A stretch of 64,000 nucleotides of DNA from KBS-96 sp963722585. Lineage in GTDB: Bacteria > Acidobacteriota > Terriglobia > Bryobacterales > Bryobacteraceae. Shown here in pieces: positions 63,162 to 64,000 of the stretch. Position numbers and translations under genes: made by a program. Positions within the stretch are counted from its first letter, which is position 1. Each line of letters opens with the position of its first letter. The notes under the pieces were generated by a model. That model worked only from the letters and a program-made list of their open reading frames with translations, searched no databases and had not been told where the DNA came from. Where the stretch lies: the NCBI GenBank assembly GCA_963722585.1, contig CAVRNU010000061.1, forward strand, positions 1-64,000, given 5' to 3'.

Positions 63162-64000
63162 TCAATCTCGAGCCGGTGCGCCTCGGGTTTCAAGCAGTGC
63201 GGCGATTTCACTTAGGCCTTCATCGTGTGCGATTTCGAACAGCGAGCGGCCGTCCGGATGGCGGGCGGAGGTATTCGCGCCTTGGTCGAGCAATAACCGG
63301 ACCGCGTCGTTTTTGCCGCGAACAACCATTCGGACCAGAGGTGTTTGCCAGTCATCGGGTTTGGGTGGCCGTGAAAGACATTCAGCGAAAGAACGCTCGA
63401 GCGCGCCGGGATCGCGCGCCAGAATATCGGGAATGCGATCGAGCCAGTCGTAGTCGAGCGCATCGAACAGGCAGATCCCGGGTTCGCTAAGCAGCTTGTC
63501 ACGCAGATCGGTGTAGTTGAAAAAATCGGCCCATCCGATCCCCGTGCTGTCATACCACGGGTCACGCAGCGTCAGAGACGCGCCATGGTCCAGGAGAATG
63601 CGGAGGATCTCATCGCTTTCGGCGAGGACCCCGGCATGGTGGATCGCGGCGTTATCTTCTACGGCATTGGGATCAAAGCCCAGATCTAGCGCGAGTTTGA
63701 CAGCTTCCTTTCGTTTCGTCCAAACGGCGCGATGGACCAGGTCTTTCGGGGCGCGCGTCGCGAGGTCTGGAGCCTGCTCGAGCATCGCGCGGGCGCCGCG
63801 CTCATCGGCCGCCATGCACAGCGAAATGAATCTCCCCACGTCGTCCATTTCCGTAACCGGCGCGCCGGCTTCTTCGAGCAGCCGCGCGACTTCCAGGCGC
63901 CCAAGCCGCGTCGCATGCTCCCATGGCAGTTTGCCATTGAATTTCTCGTCAGCCCGGGCGCGATGAGCCAGCAACAGGCGCACCTGTTCCACATCACCGC
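63162..64000 (-). CDS. Ankyrin-repeat protein, N-terminal end outside the window
   Basis: The visible 276+ residues are ankyrin repeats (VRLLLAHRARADEKFNGKLP, LGRLEVARLLEEAGAPVTEM, DEILRILLDHGASLTLRDPW and NDAVRLLLDQGANTSARHPD). The frame stays open to the window edge, reading GDVEQVRLLLAH at the start, so the internal ATG/GTG at 63992 is not the true start. The repeats bind other proteins; no catalytic domain is visible. It converges with the phosphoesterase gene with 4 bp between stops. Confidence 0.85.
   Translation of the reverse strand, partial: GDVEQVRLLLAHRARADEKFNGKLPWEHATRLGRLEVARLLEEAGAPVTEMDDVGRFISLCMAADERGARAMLEQAPDLATRAPKDLVHRAVWTKRKEAVKLALDLGFDPNAVEDNAAIHHAGVLAESDEILRILLDHGASLTLRDPWYDSTGIGWADFFNYTDLRDKLLSEPGICLFDALDYDWLDRIPDILARDPGALERSFAECLSRPPKPDDWQTPLVRMVVRGKNDAVRLLLDQGANTSARHPDGRSLFEIAHDEGLSEIAALLETRGAPARD

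Noticed and set aside
1..64000. CRISPR arrays, tRNA or rRNA genes
   Set aside because: No regularly spaced direct repeats, no cloverleaf-like segments and no rRNA-like conserved stretches were noticed by reading; a covariance-model scan was not possible.

Overview
The window looks like the accessory-rich part of an Acidobacteriota chromosome, most likely of the Solibacter/Bryobacter type. Supporting signs are an ADOP-type (duplicated orphan) MacB/FtsX permease, an Oar-like TonB-dependent receptor with an N-terminal carboxypeptidase-regulatory domain, many Tat-exported sugar isomerase (TIM barrel) and Gfo/Idh/MocA proteins, FG-GAP repeat proteins, and a PDZ-membrane-GAF-PP2C phosphatase. No rRNA, tRNA or CRISPR array was seen. 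This placement is inference from gene content.

Layout. 0-3.1 kb: a frameshifted tyrosine integrase, a ParB-like fragment, a broken IS3-type element and an IS5-type transposase tail. 3.2-9.5 kb: mostly intact genes: SpoIIE-type phosphatase, a DUF5615 remnant, a vapBC-type toxin-antitoxin pair with a palindromic operator, rpoN (sigma-54) and the long ribosome hibernation factor hpf. 9.7-18.7 kb: a decay zone with a secreted repeat protein carrying an internal stop, a leucine-rich-repeat gene, an amine oxidase, an amidohydrolase with its middle deleted, a glycoside-hydrolase-like gene, a sugar isomerase and a Gfo/Idh oxidoreductase. All but one sugar isomerase are broken. 18.7-33.1 kb: a carbohydrate-type locus. 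One strand carries a tight operon nagB (frameshifted), DUF6807, MFS transporter, alpha/beta hydrolase and LacI regulator. The other carries TonB receptor, molybdopterin oxidoreductase and TPR protein. A second copy of the hydrolase closes the block.

33.1-36.6 kb is an insertion-sequence graveyard: an IS481-like transposase cuts off a Gfo/Idh signal peptide, and a DUF5372 fragment and an IS66 remnant with an embedded KTSC gene follow. 36.8-50.2 kb holds housekeeping and stress genes: peroxiredoxin, cupin, hexose-6-phosphate mutarotase, ADOP permease, DHFR-like reductase, MOSC protein (internal stop), DinB-like and TfoX-like proteins, DoxX-like membrane protein, a DUF202-DUF302 fusion, rpiA and an old yellow enzyme. 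50.3-52.3 kb is another scar: Nramp fragment, serine recombinase C-terminus, and the 3' half of a group II intron with an intact domain V. 52.4-56 kb encodes YceI, a b561-like membrane protein and a two-component system. 56.6-61.2 kb is an overlapping operon (transketolase stub, Gfo/Idh, MFS, FG-GAP, sugar isomerase). The end has two overlapping metallophosphoesterases and an ankyrin protein running off the window.

The most notable general feature is the number of single-base lesions, both indels and in-frame stops, many of them in genes whose reading resumes perfectly in the next frame. Core genes are clean, which favours true pseudogene formation, but assembly error cannot be excluded from sequence alone. 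No clearly new system stands out. The best candidates are the DUF202-DUF302 fusion with a buried ribosome binding site, the YceI/b561/two-component cluster, and the hydrolase-bracketed carbohydrate locus.
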